A stretch of DNA of 34,587 bases, taken from NCBI RefSeq assembly GCF_001995175.1, contig NZ_MUKN01000042.1:1-34587 (forward strand), in the 5' to 3' direction. The notes below the pieces were generated by a model that saw only the letters and a program-made list of their open reading frames with translations, searched no databases and was not told the DNA's origin. The position numbers and the translations under genes are program-made. Below, one piece after another: positions 19,920-30,824 of this stretch (its first letter is position 1; each line of letters opens with the position of its first letter). The DNA comes from Rathayibacter rhapontici (lineage in GTDB: Bacteria; Actinomycetota; Actinomycetes; Actinomycetales; Microbacteriaceae).

Positions 19920-20048
19920 CAGCGGGTGCGGCGACGCACCGGTGTTAGGTCCTCCTTGGTGGAGGCCGCTCTGCGCGGTCGCCAAGATGGACTCGGATAT
20001 GTGGGTCCGCCCGTCGGCGGGATCCACGTCAGCGAAGGAGAGGGCGAC

Positions 20049-22862
<2,814 letters not shown>

Positions 22863-22869
22863 CGCCGAC

Positions 22870-22910
22870 ACGCCTGTGCGCCTTCCCGCAAGGGGGAGGC
22901 GCACAGGCGT
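22870..22910 (+). terminator. Strong hairpin after aconitase
   Basis: An 18-bp stem: 13 perfect pairs (22870-22882 with 22898-22910) continue as TTCCC with GGGGA including one G-T pair, closed by a 5-nt loop (22888-22892). It starts 7 nt after the acn stop. No T-tract follows, as in many high-GC terminators. Confidence 0.8.
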
Positions 22911-22929
22911 TCCCGTGGGCCCGCGTGCG

Positions 22930-22935
22930 TAGACT
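22930..22935 (+). promoter_or_regulatory. Candidate -10 element for dxs
   Basis: TAGACT lies 45 nt ahead of the dxs ATG, just after the acn terminator. The implied leader is about 39 nt and includes the GGAAGG ribosome site at 22967-22972. No clear -35 box is seen. Confidence 0.5.
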
Positions 22936-22980
22936 CGGGAGACGTCCACTCCCTCTCATCGACCCCGGAAGGCGGCGCGA

Positions 22981-24921
22981 ATGGCTGTTCTCGAGACCAT
23001 CGGCGGACCGCGCGACCTCGATCGCCTGACCCGCACCGAGCTCGAGGCACTGGCGCAGGAGATCCGGGACTTCCTGGTGCGCGAGGTCTCGAAGACCGGC
23101 GGCCACCTCGGACCGAACCTCGGGGTCGTCGAGACGACGATCGCGATCCACCGGGTCTTCGACTCGCCGCGCGACGCGATCATCTTCGACACGGGGCACC
23201 AGTCGTACGTCCACAAGCTGCTCACCGGTCGTCAGGACTTCTCGGGCCTCCGCCAGCGCGGCGGCCTCGCGGGCTACCCGCAGCGCTCGGAGTCGCCGCA
23301 CGACATCGTCGAGAGCTCGCACGCCTCGAGCTCGCTCTCGTGGGCCGACGGCATCTCGCGCGCGTTCACGATGACCGGGCAGACCGACCGCCACGTCGTC
23401 GCCGTCGTGGGCGACGGCGCCCTGACCGGCGGCATGACGTGGGAAGCGCTGAACAACATCAGCGACGACAACGCCCGCGGTCTCGTCATCGTCGTCAACG
23501 ACAACGGCCGCTCCTACGCGCCGACGATCGGCGGCATGGCGCGGTTCCTCAACGGCGTGCGCACGAAGCGCAGCTACCGCACCCTGCACCGCGGCTCGCG
23601 CGCCGTGTCGGAGCGCCTGGGCAGCCCCGCCGCCGCCGTGTACCGCGGCGTGCGCGGAGGCATGCACGGCTTCCTCAGCCGCTTCATCAACAACGAGGCG
23701 CTGTACTCCAACCTCGACATCAAGTACCTCGGCCCCATCGACGGCCACGACGTGACCGCGATGGAGGAGGCGCTCCAGCAGGCCAAGGACTACGGCCAGC
23801 CGGTCATCGTCCACGCGATCACGCAGAAGGGCAAGGGCTTCGGCCCGGCGGTGAAGGACCTGGCCGACCAGTTCCACGCTGTCGGCCAGATCGACCCCGA
23901 GACCGGCGAGCCGCTGGCCGCCCCCGGCGCCCGCTCGTGGACCTCGGTCTTCGCCGAGGAGATCGTGACCCTCGCCGACGAGGACGCGACGATCGTCGGC
24001 ATCACCGCCGCGATGCTCCGACCGGTCGGGCTGCACAAGATGGCCGAGAAGCACCCCGACCGCGTCTTCGACGTCGGCATCGCGGAGCAGCACGCCGTGA
24101 CGTCCGCGGCCGGGCTCGCGTTCGGCGGCCTCCACCCCGTCGTGGCCCTCTACGCGACCTTCGTCAACCGCGCCTTCGACCAGGTGCTGATGGACGTGGC
24201 GCTGCACCGCGCCGGCGTCACCTTCGTGCTCGACCGCGCGGGAGTGACCGGGCCGGACGGCCCGAGCCACCACGGCATGTGGGACCTCGCGATCCTGCAG
24301 GTCGTGCCGAACATCCGGCTCTCGGCGCCGCGCGACTCGGTCCGTCTGCGCGAGGAGCTGCGGGAGGCCGTCGGCGTCACGGACGCTCCGACCGTCGTGC
24401 GCTTCTCGAAGGGCAACGTCGGCGAGGAGATCGAGGCCCTCGAGCGCCTCTCCGACGGCGTCGACGTGCTCTCGCGCGCCGAGCGCCAGGACGTGCTGAT
24501 CGTCACCGTCGGCCCCATGGCGACGATGGGCCTCGACGTCGCGCGCCGCCTCGCAGCGCAGGGCATCGGCGCCACGGTCGTCGACCCGCGCTGGGTCGTC
24601 CCCGTGCCCGCCAGCATCATCGAGCTCGCCCGCGACCACCGTCTCGTCATCTCGATCGAGGACGGCGTCCGCGTGGGGGGCATCGGCACCCGGATCCGCC
24701 AGGACCTGCGGGAGGCGGGCGTCGACACCGCGGTGACCGAGCTCGGCCTGCCGGACCAGTTCCTCGACCACGCGAAGCGCGAGGAGATCCTGGAGGACGT
24801 CGGGCTCACTCCGCAGCACATCGCGCGGGACGTCGTGGCCCAGGTGCTCGGCAGCAAGATCCCCGTGGCGCGCCCGCTGCCCGAGGAGGCCGAGGCGCAC
24901 GACGAGGCCCGCACCGACTGA
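22981..24921 (+). CDS. dxs: 1-deoxy-D-xylulose-5-phosphate synthase
   Basis: A 646-residue thiamine-diphosphate enzyme that condenses pyruvate with glyceraldehyde 3-phosphate, the first and flux-controlling step of the MEP isoprenoid pathway. The N-terminal region has the conserved GGHLGPNLGVVE and the substrate-binding segment DTGHQSYVHKLLTGR. The ThDP motif is GDGALTGGMTWEALNNI. The catalytic Glu lies in the middle domain in GIAEQHAVTSAAGLA, followed by DRAGVTGPDGPSHHG. The C-terminal transketolase-like domain is complete. ATG 22981 has GGAAGG 8 nt upstream. It stands alone between the acn terminator and a convergent reductase gene. Confidence 0.97.
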   Translation: MAVLETIGGPRDLDRLTRTELEALAQEIRDFLVREVSKTGGHLGPNLGVVETTIAIHRVFDSPRDAIIFDTGHQSYVHKLLTGRQDFSGLRQRGGLAGYPQRSESPHDIVESSHASSSLSWADGISRAFTMTGQTDRHVVAVVGDGALTGGMTWEALNNISDDNARGLVIVVNDNGRSYAPTIGGMARFLNGVRTKRSYRTLHRGSRAVSERLGSPAAAVYRGVRGGMHGFLSRFINNEALYSNLDIKYLGPIDGHDVTAMEEALQQAKDYGQPVIVHAITQKGKGFGPAVKDLADQFHAVGQIDPETGEPLAAPGARSWTSVFAEEIVTLADEDATIVGITAAMLRPVGLHKMAEKHPDRVFDVGIAEQHAVTSAAGLAFGGLHPVVALYATFVNRAFDQVLMDVALHRAGVTFVLDRAGVTGPDGPSHHGMWDLAILQVVPNIRLSAPRDSVRLREELREAVGVTDAPTVVRFSKGNVGEEIEALERLSDGVDVLSRAERQDVLIVTVGPMATMGLDVARRLAAQGIGATVVDPRWVVPVPASIIELARDHRLVISIEDGVRVGGIGTRIRQDLREAGVDTAVTELGLPDQFLDHAKREEILEDVGLTPQHIARDVVAQVLGSKIPVARPLPEEAEAHDEARTD

Positions 24922-24924
24922 CGA

Positions 24925-24939
24925 GTCCGGTCTCCGGAC
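24925..24939. terminator. Short hairpin between dxs and the convergent reductase gene
   Basis: GTCCGG (24925-24930) and CCGGAC (24934-24939) pair around a TCT loop, 3 nt after the dxs stop and 3 nt from the stop of the minus-strand gene. It is a 6-bp GC-rich hairpin usable in either direction. Confidence 0.5.
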
Positions 24940-24942
24940 CGT

Positions 24943-25464
24943 TCAGAGCCGGTAGACGAGCTCGATCGCCCCGCCCGAGAACGGTGTCGTGCCGACGAGC
25001 TCGAACGGCTCGGTGCGGCGCACCGGGAGCAGCGGCCGACCGCTCCCGAGAACGACGGGCATGATCGTGACCCGCATCTCGTCCAGCGCTCCGATCTCGG
25101 CGAAGCCGGCCGCGACGCCTCCTCCGCCGACGACCCAGACGTCGCGGCCGCCGGCCGACTCCCGGATCGCAGGGAGTAGCTCGGCGAGGTCGCCGGCGGC
25201 GAACCGCACCTCGCCGCCGTCGGGCTGAGGGCGGTCGACGGAGGTCAGCACCCAGGCGGGGAGCTCGTACGGCCAGGCGCCCTCGCGGCGGACGAACTCG
25301 TACGTCGTCGAGCCCATCACCACCGCGCCCACGGTTCCGAGGAAGCGGTCGTAGTGCTCCTGGAAGGCCTCGAAGCCGAACTGGAGGAGCCAGCCGAGGC
25401 CGTCGTCGGAGTCGGCGATGAAGGCGTCGAGGGAGGAGGCGACGGAGTAGACGATGCGGGTCAT
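24943..25464 (-). CDS. Dihydrofolate reductase family protein (RibD C-terminal fold)
   Basis: A 173-residue protein of the DHFR/RibD C-terminal superfamily, presumably an NADPH-dependent reductase of unknown substrate. It begins MTRIVYSVASSLDAFIAD, the usual opening of the YwjB/YyaP-like group. The cofactor-binding glycine cluster is DVWVVGGGGVAAGF near residue 110, and a VMGSTTYE motif lies near 50. The C-terminus holds LPLLPVRRTEPFEL-type strands (seen as GRPLLPVRRTEPFEL). ATG 25464 is supported by a leaderless -10 element. It is not linked to folate or riboflavin genes here, so a housekeeping DHFR role is unlikely. Confidence 0.82.
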   Translation of the reverse strand: MTRIVYSVASSLDAFIADSDDGLGWLLQFGFEAFQEHYDRFLGTVGAVVMGSTTYEFVRREGAWPYELPAWVLTSVDRPQPDGGEVRFAAGDLAELLPAIRESAGGRDVWVVGGGGVAAGFAEIGALDEMRVTIMPVVLGSGRPLLPVRRTEPFELVGTTPFSGGAIELVYRL

Positions 25465-25470
25465 GCGCAG

Positions 25471-25476
25471 ACAGTA
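25471..25476 (-). promoter_or_regulatory. Candidate leaderless -10 element for the reductase-like gene
   Basis: On the minus strand TACTGT is followed by 6 nt (CTGCGC) and then ATG 25464. No ribosome site is present. Confidence 0.6.
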
Positions 25477-25496
25477 GAGCGGACGTCCGACACCGG

Positions 25497-25516
25497 CCTC
25501 GGGCGCGGGCCCGAGG
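25497..25516. terminator. Second hairpin downstream of the beta-oxidation operon
   Basis: CCTCGGGC (25497-25504) and GCCCGAGG (25509-25516) form a perfect 8-bp stem with a 4-nt loop. Read on the minus strand it follows the larger hairpin at 25537-25576, giving tandem terminators. Confidence 0.5.
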
Positions 25517-25536
25517 GGTGGAGAAGCACCTCCGGC

Positions 25537-25576
25537 GCGGGAACCGCCGGCTCCGGTGAGCCGGACCGGTTCCCGC
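25537..25576 (-). terminator. Strong hairpin after the beta-oxidation operon
   Basis: A 17-bp stem: GCGGGAACCG (25537-25546) with CGGTTCCCGC (25567-25576), continued by CCGGCTC with GAGCCGG, a 2-nt AC bulge on one side and a CGGT loop. On the minus strand it begins 18 nt after the stop of the multifunctional enzyme. Confidence 0.75.
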
Positions 25577-25594
25577 GAGCCGGTGGTGCTGTCG

Positions 25595-27718
25595 TCAGTC
25601 GACGCCGCGGAGCACCGGGTGGTGGAAGGTGTCGCCGAACGCCCGCTCGCTCGCGCCCACCCGATCGAGGTAGGGCGTCAGCCCGCCCATCTGGAACGGG
25701 TAGCCGGCCCCCAGGATCAGGCAGAGGTCGATGTCCTCGGCGGCGTGGACCACGTCGTCGTCGAGCATCCGCTTCACCTCGTCCGCGAGACCCGTCTCGA
25801 CCCGCGCACGCAGCTCCTCGGCGGTCATCGGATCCGTTCCCCCCGCGACGATCGCCACCGCGCGCTTGTCGACGCCCTTCACCCGGCCCTTCGAGTCGCG
25901 GTCGAAGACGTGGCCGAGCTCGGCCAGGCGGTGCAGGTTCGCGCTGTCGAAGAAGCGGTCGGGGAAGGCGGCGTGATGCGTGTCGAGCACGTGCGCCCCG
26001 ACCTTCAGCCCGACGAGCTCGAGCAGCTCGAACGGGGTCATCGGCAGCCCGAACGGAGCGAGCGACTGCTCGACCACCTCGAACGGCGTGCCGGTGTCCA
26101 CGGCGTGCATCGCCTCTCCGAGGACCTTCGCGAGAACGCGGTTCACGACGAAGCCCGGGGTGTCGCGCGTGATGACGGCGTTCTTCTTGAGCTTCGCGGC
26201 CGTCACCATCGCGGTGGACAGCGTCTCCTCGTCGGTGCGCGGTGTGCGGACGACCTCGATCAGCGGCATGACCGCGACGGGGTTGAAGAAGTGGAAGCCC
26301 ACGAGCCGCTCGGGGTGCTCGAGCCGCTCGCCGATCCGCTCGACCGACAGCGACGAGGTGTTGGTCGCCAGGACGGCGGTGGGGGAGACGTACCGCTCGA
26401 TGTCGGCGAAGACGTCCTGCTTCACCGACAGCTCCTCGAAGACGGCCTCGATCACCCAGTCGGCGTCGGCGAAATCAGTGCGATCGGTCGTGCCGGTGAC
26501 GAGGCTCCTCAGCCGGTTTGCGTCGTCGGGGGAGACCCGGCCCTTCGCGAGCAGCGCGTCGATCTCGCCGACGATGCTCGCCACTCCGCGGTCGACCCGC
26601 TCCTGGTCGAGGTCGGTGATGACGACGGGCACCTGCAGCCGGCGGACGAAGAGGAGGGCGAACTGCGTGGCCATCAGTCCCGCGCCGATGACGCCGACCT
26701 TCGTGACGGGCTTGGCGAGCGCCTTGTCCGGGGCGCCGGCGGGTCGCTTCGCGCGCTTCTGCACGAGGTCGAAGGCGTACATGCTCGCGCGGAACTGGTC
26801 TCCCGAGATCAGGTCGGCGAGAGCCTCGTCCTCGGCGGCGAACCCCTCCTCGCGGGTCGCGCTCCTCGCTCCCTTGAGCAGCTCGAGCGCACGGTAGGGC
26901 GAGGCCGCGACGGTCCCGATCCGCGACTCGAGCTGCTTCCGGGCGATGCCGACGGCGACGTCCCACTTCACCATCCGCTCGAGGCGGCCGGGGACGTTCG
27001 GGCGCGTGACCGCGACCGTGCCGCCGAGCACGCCGTCGGCCCAGCGCAGCGAGTCCTCGAGGAACGACGCGGACGGGAAGAGCGCGTCCGCGATGCCCAG
27101 GTCGAGCACCTCGCGCGCCTTGAGTGTCCGGTTGTTCTTGAGCGGGTTCTCGACCACGACCTTCAGCGCATTCTCGATGCCGATCAGGTTCGGCAGGAGC
27201 CAGCTCCCGCCCCAGCCGGGGATGATGCCGAGGAAGACCTCGGGCAGCCCCAGGGCCGGAAGGGAGGCGTCGACGGTGCGGTAGTCGGCGTTGAGGGCGA
27301 TCTCCGTCCCCCCGCCGAGCGCCAGTCCGTTGATGAACACGAACGACGGGACGCCGAGCTCCGACAGCATGCCGAGCGTGCGATGGCCCAGGCGCGCCAG
27401 CTGGCGGCCGATCTCGCGACTCGGGATGCTCCCGACCTTGCTCAGGTCGGCGCCCGCGGCGAGGATGAACGGCTTGCCCGTCACCGCGACGCCCTGGATC
27501 GCCCCCGCGGCCGCCCGCTCCTTCTGAGCGATCAGGACGTCGGCGAGCTCGAAGAGCGACGCCGGGCCGAAGGTGTTCGGCCGGGTGTGATCGCGGTCGT
27601 TGTCGAGAGTGATCAGCGCGAGCACGCGGCCGCTGGCGAGCGTCACGTCACGGACGTAGGAGTGGGTGACGACCTCTCCGTCGGAGAGTTCGGCGAGGTC
27701 CTCGAAACCGTCGAGCAT
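25595..27718 (-). CDS. fadB: Multifunctional fatty acid oxidation protein (enoyl-CoA hydratase / 3-hydroxyacyl-CoA dehydrogenase)
   Basis: A 707-residue alpha subunit of the beta-oxidation complex. The N-terminal crotonase domain (about 1-300) has GKPFILAAGADLSK, GGGTEIALNAD with Glu139 and GLPEVFLGIIPGWGG with Glu160, so both catalytic acids are present. The 3-hydroxyacyl-CoA dehydrogenase domain begins near 340 with the NAD motif VGVIGAGLMATQFA; ATNTSSLSVE and GFHFFNPVAVMPL (His476) follow. The C-terminal HAD domains contain DTPGFVVNRVL and a second YPFQMGG segment. ATG 27718 has GGAAGGGA 8 nt upstream, inside the end of the thiolase gene, only 2 nt away, so the two are coupled. It acts on acyl-CoA with NAD+ in the cytoplasm. 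Confidence 0.93.
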   Translation of the reverse strand: MLDGFEDLAELSDGEVVTHSYVRDVTLASGRVLALITLDNDRDHTRPNTFGPASLFELADVLIAQKERAAAGAIQGVAVTGKPFILAAGADLSKVGSIPSREIGRQLARLGHRTLGMLSELGVPSFVFINGLALGGGTEIALNADYRTVDASLPALGLPEVFLGIIPGWGGSWLLPNLIGIENALKVVVENPLKNNRTLKAREVLDLGIADALFPSASFLEDSLRWADGVLGGTVAVTRPNVPGRLERMVKWDVAVGIARKQLESRIGTVAASPYRALELLKGARSATREEGFAAEDEALADLISGDQFRASMYAFDLVQKRAKRPAGAPDKALAKPVTKVGVIGAGLMATQFALLFVRRLQVPVVITDLDQERVDRGVASIVGEIDALLAKGRVSPDDANRLRSLVTGTTDRTDFADADWVIEAVFEELSVKQDVFADIERYVSPTAVLATNTSSLSVERIGERLEHPERLVGFHFFNPVAVMPLIEVVRTPRTDEETLSTAMVTAAKLKKNAVITRDTPGFVVNRVLAKVLGEAMHAVDTGTPFEVVEQSLAPFGLPMTPFELLELVGLKVGAHVLDTHHAAFPDRFFDSANLHRLAELGHVFDRDSKGRVKGVDKRAVAIVAGGTDPMTAEELRARVETGLADEVKRMLDDDVVHAAEDIDLCLILGAGYPFQMGGLTPYLDRVGASERAFGDTFHHPVLRGVD

Positions 27719-27720
27719 GG

Positions 27721-28935
27721 TCAGCGTCCCTTCCGTCGTGCGCGCTTGCCGTCGAAGTGCGGGTTCTCCCAGATGACGGTCCCGCCCTGCCCCAGCCCCA
27801 CGCACATCGCGGTGAGGCCGTAGCGCACCTCGGGGTGCGCCTCGAACTGGCGGGCGAGCTGGATCATCAGCCGCACGCCCGAGGAGGCCAGCGGATGACC
27901 GACGGCGATCGCTCCGCCGTACTCGTTCACCCGCGGATCGTCGTCGTCGATGCCGAAGTGGTCGAGGAAGGACAGCACCTGCACGGCGAAGGCCTCGTTC
28001 AGCTCGAAGAGCCCGATGTCCTCGATGCCCAGGCCCGCCTTGCGCAGCGCCTTCTCGGTGCTCGGGACCGGTCCGATCCCCATGATCTCGGGCTCGACTC
28101 CGGCGAAGGCGAAGCTGACGAGGCGCATCTTCGTCGACAGGCCGAGCTCCTTCGCGGCGTCGGCGCTCGCCAGGAGCGAGACGGTCGCGCCGTCGTTCAG
28201 CCCGGAGGAGTTGCCGGCGGTCACCCGGCCGTGCGGGCGGAACGGCGTCCGCAGCCCGGCGAGCCCCTCGAGGGTGGTCTCGGGGCGCGGGGCCTCGTCG
28301 GCGGTGGCGAGTCCCCAGCCGGCGGCGCTGCGCGTCGCGACGGGGATCAGGTCGGGCTGGATGTCGCCGGCGGCGTACGCGGCCGCGAGCTTCTGCTGGC
28401 TGCGCAGGGCGTAACGGTCGGAGCGCTCCTTGGTGAGCTGGGGGAAGCGGTCGTGGATCCTCTCGGCCGTCTTGCCCATGTTCAGCGCCTCGTCGCCCAC
28501 GAGCCGCTCCGAGAGGAAGCGCGGGTTCGGATCGGCGTCGAAGCCCATGGGGTGGCGCCCCATGTGCTCGACCCCTCCGGCGAGCACGACGTCGTAGGCG
28601 CCGAAGGCGATGCCCCCGGCGGTCGTCGTCACGGAGGTCATCGCTCCGGCGCACATGCGGTCGATCGCGAAGCCGGGGACGGTGCGGGGGAGCCCCGCGA
28701 GCAGCGCGGTGGTGCGCCCGAGGGTGAGGCCCTGGTCGCCCTGCTGCGTCGTCGCCGCGATCGCGACGTCGTCGATACGGTCCTTCGGGAGCGACGGATT
28801 CCGCTCCAGCAGGCCGACCATCGCCTTCACGACCAGGTCGTCGGCGCGCGTCTGCCAGTACACGCCCTTCTCGCCCGCACGGCCGAACGGAGTACGCACT
28901 CCATCGACGAACACGACTTCGGATCTCTCGGCCAC
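27721..28935 (-). CDS. fadA: Acetyl-CoA C-acyltransferase (thiolase)
   Basis: A 404-residue thiolase, the beta subunit that cleaves 3-ketoacyl-CoA to acetyl-CoA and a shortened acyl-CoA. The nucleophile is Cys95 in AIDRMCAGAMTSV; the other catalytic motifs are NEAFAVQ, GGAIAVGHPLASSG (His347) and MCVGLGQGG (Cys378). The start is placed at GTG 28935 (reading VAERSEVVFVDGVRTPFG), with GGGAGG a few nt upstream; the frame is open to 29979 only as a shadow of rnd. fadB follows after 2 nt. A TACGAT (28966-28971, minus) may be the -10 of a promoter inside the 74-nt gap to rnd. Confidence 0.93.
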   Translation of the reverse strand: MAERSEVVFVDGVRTPFGRAGEKGVYWQTRADDLVVKAMVGLLERNPSLPKDRIDDVAIAATTQQGDQGLTLGRTTALLAGLPRTVPGFAIDRMCAGAMTSVTTTAGGIAFGAYDVVLAGGVEHMGRHPMGFDADPNPRFLSERLVGDEALNMGKTAERIHDRFPQLTKERSDRYALRSQQKLAAAYAAGDIQPDLIPVATRSAAGWGLATADEAPRPETTLEGLAGLRTPFRPHGRVTAGNSSGLNDGATVSLLASADAAKELGLSTKMRLVSFAFAGVEPEIMGIGPVPSTEKALRKAGLGIEDIGLFELNEAFAVQVLSFLDHFGIDDDDPRVNEYGGAIAVGHPLASSGVRLMIQLARQFEAHPEVRYGLTAMCVGLGQGGTVIWENPHFDGKRARRKGR

Positions 28936-28965
28936 AATGCCTCCCAGGAACTCACGGTCGCCCCG

Positions 28966-28971
28966 ATCGTA
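28966..28971 (-). promoter_or_regulatory. Possible -10 element of the fadA-fadB operon
   Basis: On the minus strand TACGAT lies 30 nt ahead of GTG 28935, in the gap after rnd. A -35 box is not obvious. The operon could also be read from the promoter at 30809-30814. Confidence 0.35.
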
Positions 28972-29009
28972 GGAAGAGCACGGTCGCAGCCGGAATCCTT
29001 TGCCGCTTC

Positions 29010-30209
29010 CTACGAAGCGTTTTCCGTGCTGTCCTCGGCTGCTTGGGCGGCTTCCACAAACGCGGTCACGAGCGGACCGGCGGTCGCGTCGACCTGCCAG
29101 GCCCGTGCGCCGTTGCGCCGGAGCTCGGCGGCGACGGTCTCGGGAGTCAGCGGCTCCGGCGGATTCCACGCGAGGCGGCGCAGCAGCTCGGGGGTGAGCA
29201 GGTTCTCGACGGGGAGCGAGAGCAGCTCGGCGATCTCGATGACCACCGCGCGCGCCGACTTGAGGCGCAGATCCGCGGGCGGATTGCGATCGCCCCACGC
29301 CCGGGGCGGAGGCAGCGTCTCGACGGCGGGCCGCGTCGCCGACGGGAGGTCCTCCGTCGTCAGGCCGCGCTGGATGGCCGCCCACCAGCGCTCGACCTCG
29401 CCGCGACTGGCGCGCCCGGTGAAGTCGCGGCGGCCCGAGAGCTGGCCGAGACTGCTGGGGATGTTGCGCGAGACGGCGACGATCGACGAGTCGGGGATGA
29501 GCCGGCCGGGTGCGATGTCGCGCTCGCGCGCGAACGCGTCGCGGGCCAGCCAGAGCTCGCGGGCGACGGCGAGGGCGCGCAGCCCGCGGAGGGAGTGCAT
29601 GCCCGAGAGCCGGCGCCACGGGTCCGGGAGTGCCGCCTTGGGCTGCCGGGCGAGCGTCGCCTCGAACTCCTCCCGCGCGATCCGGGTCTTCCGCGCCTCG
29701 ACGAGCATCTCCTCCATCCGGTCGCGCAGATCGACGAGCAGCTCGACGTCCTTCGCGGCGTAGACGAGCCAGCTCTGGGGGAGGGGCCTGGTCGACCAGT
29801 CGGCCGCGGAGTGCTCCTTCGCCAGGTGGATGCCGAGGAGGTCCTCGACCACTGCGCCGAGGCCCACCTTCGGGAGCCCGAGCAGCCGGGCGGCCAGCTC
29901 GGTGTCGAAGATGCGGGTCGGATCGAGGCCGACCTCGCGCAGGCAGGCCAGATCCTGGCTGGCGGCGTGCAGCACCCACTCCTCGTCGCCGATGACGTCC
30001 TGCAGGGCGTCCATCCGTCCGATCGCCGGGGGATCGAAGAGGAACGCCCCCGCACCGCGCCGGTAGACCTGGATCAGGTAGGCGCGCTGGGAGTAGGTGA
30101 AGCCGGAGGCGCGCTCCGCGTCGACCGCGACGGGCCCCTCGCCTGCGGCGAGGGCGTCGACGGCGGCGAGGAACTCGTCGGGAGTGGAGAGGACGCGGTA
30201 ATCAGTCAC
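29010..30209 (-). CDS. rnd: Ribonuclease D (DEDDy 3'-5' exonuclease with HRDC domain)
   Basis: A 399-residue exoribonuclease that trims the 3' ends of structured RNAs such as tRNA precursors. The DEDDy catalytic set is complete: Asp30 and Glu32 (VAVDAERA), Asp86 (HAASQDLACL) and Tyr150/Asp154 (LVYAAKDVEL). An HRDC nucleic-acid-binding domain starts near residue 205, and a second helical domain forms the C-terminal part. The start is GTG 30209; the upstream DUF3000 stop overlaps it by 8 nt, so the two are translationally coupled. The DUF3000-rnd order is common in Actinobacteria. fadA follows after 74 nt on the same strand. Confidence 0.92.
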   Translation of the reverse strand: MTDYRVLSTPDEFLAAVDALAAGEGPVAVDAERASGFTYSQRAYLIQVYRRGAGAFLFDPPAIGRMDALQDVIGDEEWVLHAASQDLACLREVGLDPTRIFDTELAARLLGLPKVGLGAVVEDLLGIHLAKEHSAADWSTRPLPQSWLVYAAKDVELLVDLRDRMEEMLVEARKTRIAREEFEATLARQPKAALPDPWRRLSGMHSLRGLRALAVARELWLARDAFARERDIAPGRLIPDSSIVAVSRNIPSSLGQLSGRRDFTGRASRGEVERWWAAIQRGLTTEDLPSATRPAVETLPPPRAWGDRNPPADLRLKSARAVVIEIAELLSLPVENLLTPELLRRLAWNPPEPLTPETVAAELRRNGARAWQVDATAGPLVTAFVEAAQAAEDSTENAS

Positions 30210-30801
30210 GGTTGTTCCGTCGGAAGGCGAGTGAGGTCACACCGTCGCTCGATACGGGCGGGAGACCCGCGAGCATGCACAACAGCTCCCCCCAGCCTTC
30301 CACGTGTGCGGCGAGCTGTGCGTCATCGGGGCTCCAGGAGGCGCGGATCTCGATCTGCGCTCCGTCGCCCTGGGCGGCGAGCTCGCCGAAACCGGTCGAG
30401 AGCACCTTCGTCGCGGTGCCCGAGGCGGCGTGGTAGGCGGCTCCCCGGGTGTCGAGCGCGTCGATGAGCCACGACCACGCGACCTCGGCCAGGAAGGGGT
30501 CGGTGCCGATCTCGACCTCGAGCGGCGCCTGGGCGAAGCAGACGACCCGGAAGGCGCCGCCCCACTGCTCGGGCTCGTCGGGGTCGTGCAGCAGGATGAA
30601 GCGGCCCGTCCCCAGTTCGGAGTCGCGTCCGTGCGCGTGCGGGGACACGTCGCCCGAGAGCGCCAGAGCGTACGGTGCCAGCCCGGTGGGGGACGGGATC
30701 TCGGACACGGTGAGCTCGGAACGGGTCGAGACCGCGCGGATCGCCTCCGTCGCGGCCCGGAACTCCTCCGGTGGCTGAGACGGCGCTGGGAAGTCGGGCA
30801 C
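30202..30801 (-). CDS. DUF3000 domain protein
   Basis: A 199-residue soluble actinobacterial protein of unknown function. Conserved segments visible are EEFRAATEAIRA near the N-terminus, APYALALSGDV, GTGRFILLHDPDEPEQWGGAFRVV and EVAWSWLIDAL in the middle, and GWGELLCMLAGLPP near the C-terminus. The start is GTG 30801; it has no ribosome site but a leaderless -10 element 7 nt upstream. It overlaps rnd by 8 nt, which suggests a linked role or at least joint expression. It is divergent from a membrane-anchored hydrolase with only 23 nt between the two start codons. Confidence 0.87.
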   Translation of the reverse strand: MPDFPAPSQPPEEFRAATEAIRAVSTRSELTVSEIPSPTGLAPYALALSGDVSPHAHGRDSELGTGRFILLHDPDEPEQWGGAFRVVCFAQAPLEVEIGTDPFLAEVAWSWLIDALDTRGAAYHAASGTATKVLSTGFGELAAQGDGAQIEIRASWSPDDAQLAAHVEGWGELLCMLAGLPPVSSDGVTSLAFRRNNRD

Positions 30802-30808
30802 GTTCCGA

Positions 30809-30814
30809 AGACTA
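30809..30814 (-). promoter_or_regulatory. Candidate leaderless -10 element for the DUF3000 gene
   Basis: On the minus strand TAGTCT ends 7 nt before GTG 30801. It overlaps by 2 bp the -10 element of the divergent hydrolase gene. Confidence 0.55.
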
Positions 30815-30818
30815 GAGT
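30813..30818 (+). promoter_or_regulatory. Candidate leaderless -10 element for the hydrolase gene
   Basis: TAGAGT is followed by 6 nt (TCCGGC) and then ATG 30825. It shares 30813-30814 with the -10 element of the divergent DUF3000 gene. Confidence 0.6.
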
Positions 30819-30824
30819 TCCGGC

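Noticed and set aside
19926..20048. In-frame N-terminal extension of aconitase from GTG 19926.
   Set aside because: The 41 extra residues do not look like aconitase, a good ribosome site precedes GTG 20049, and the extension overlaps leader hairpins.
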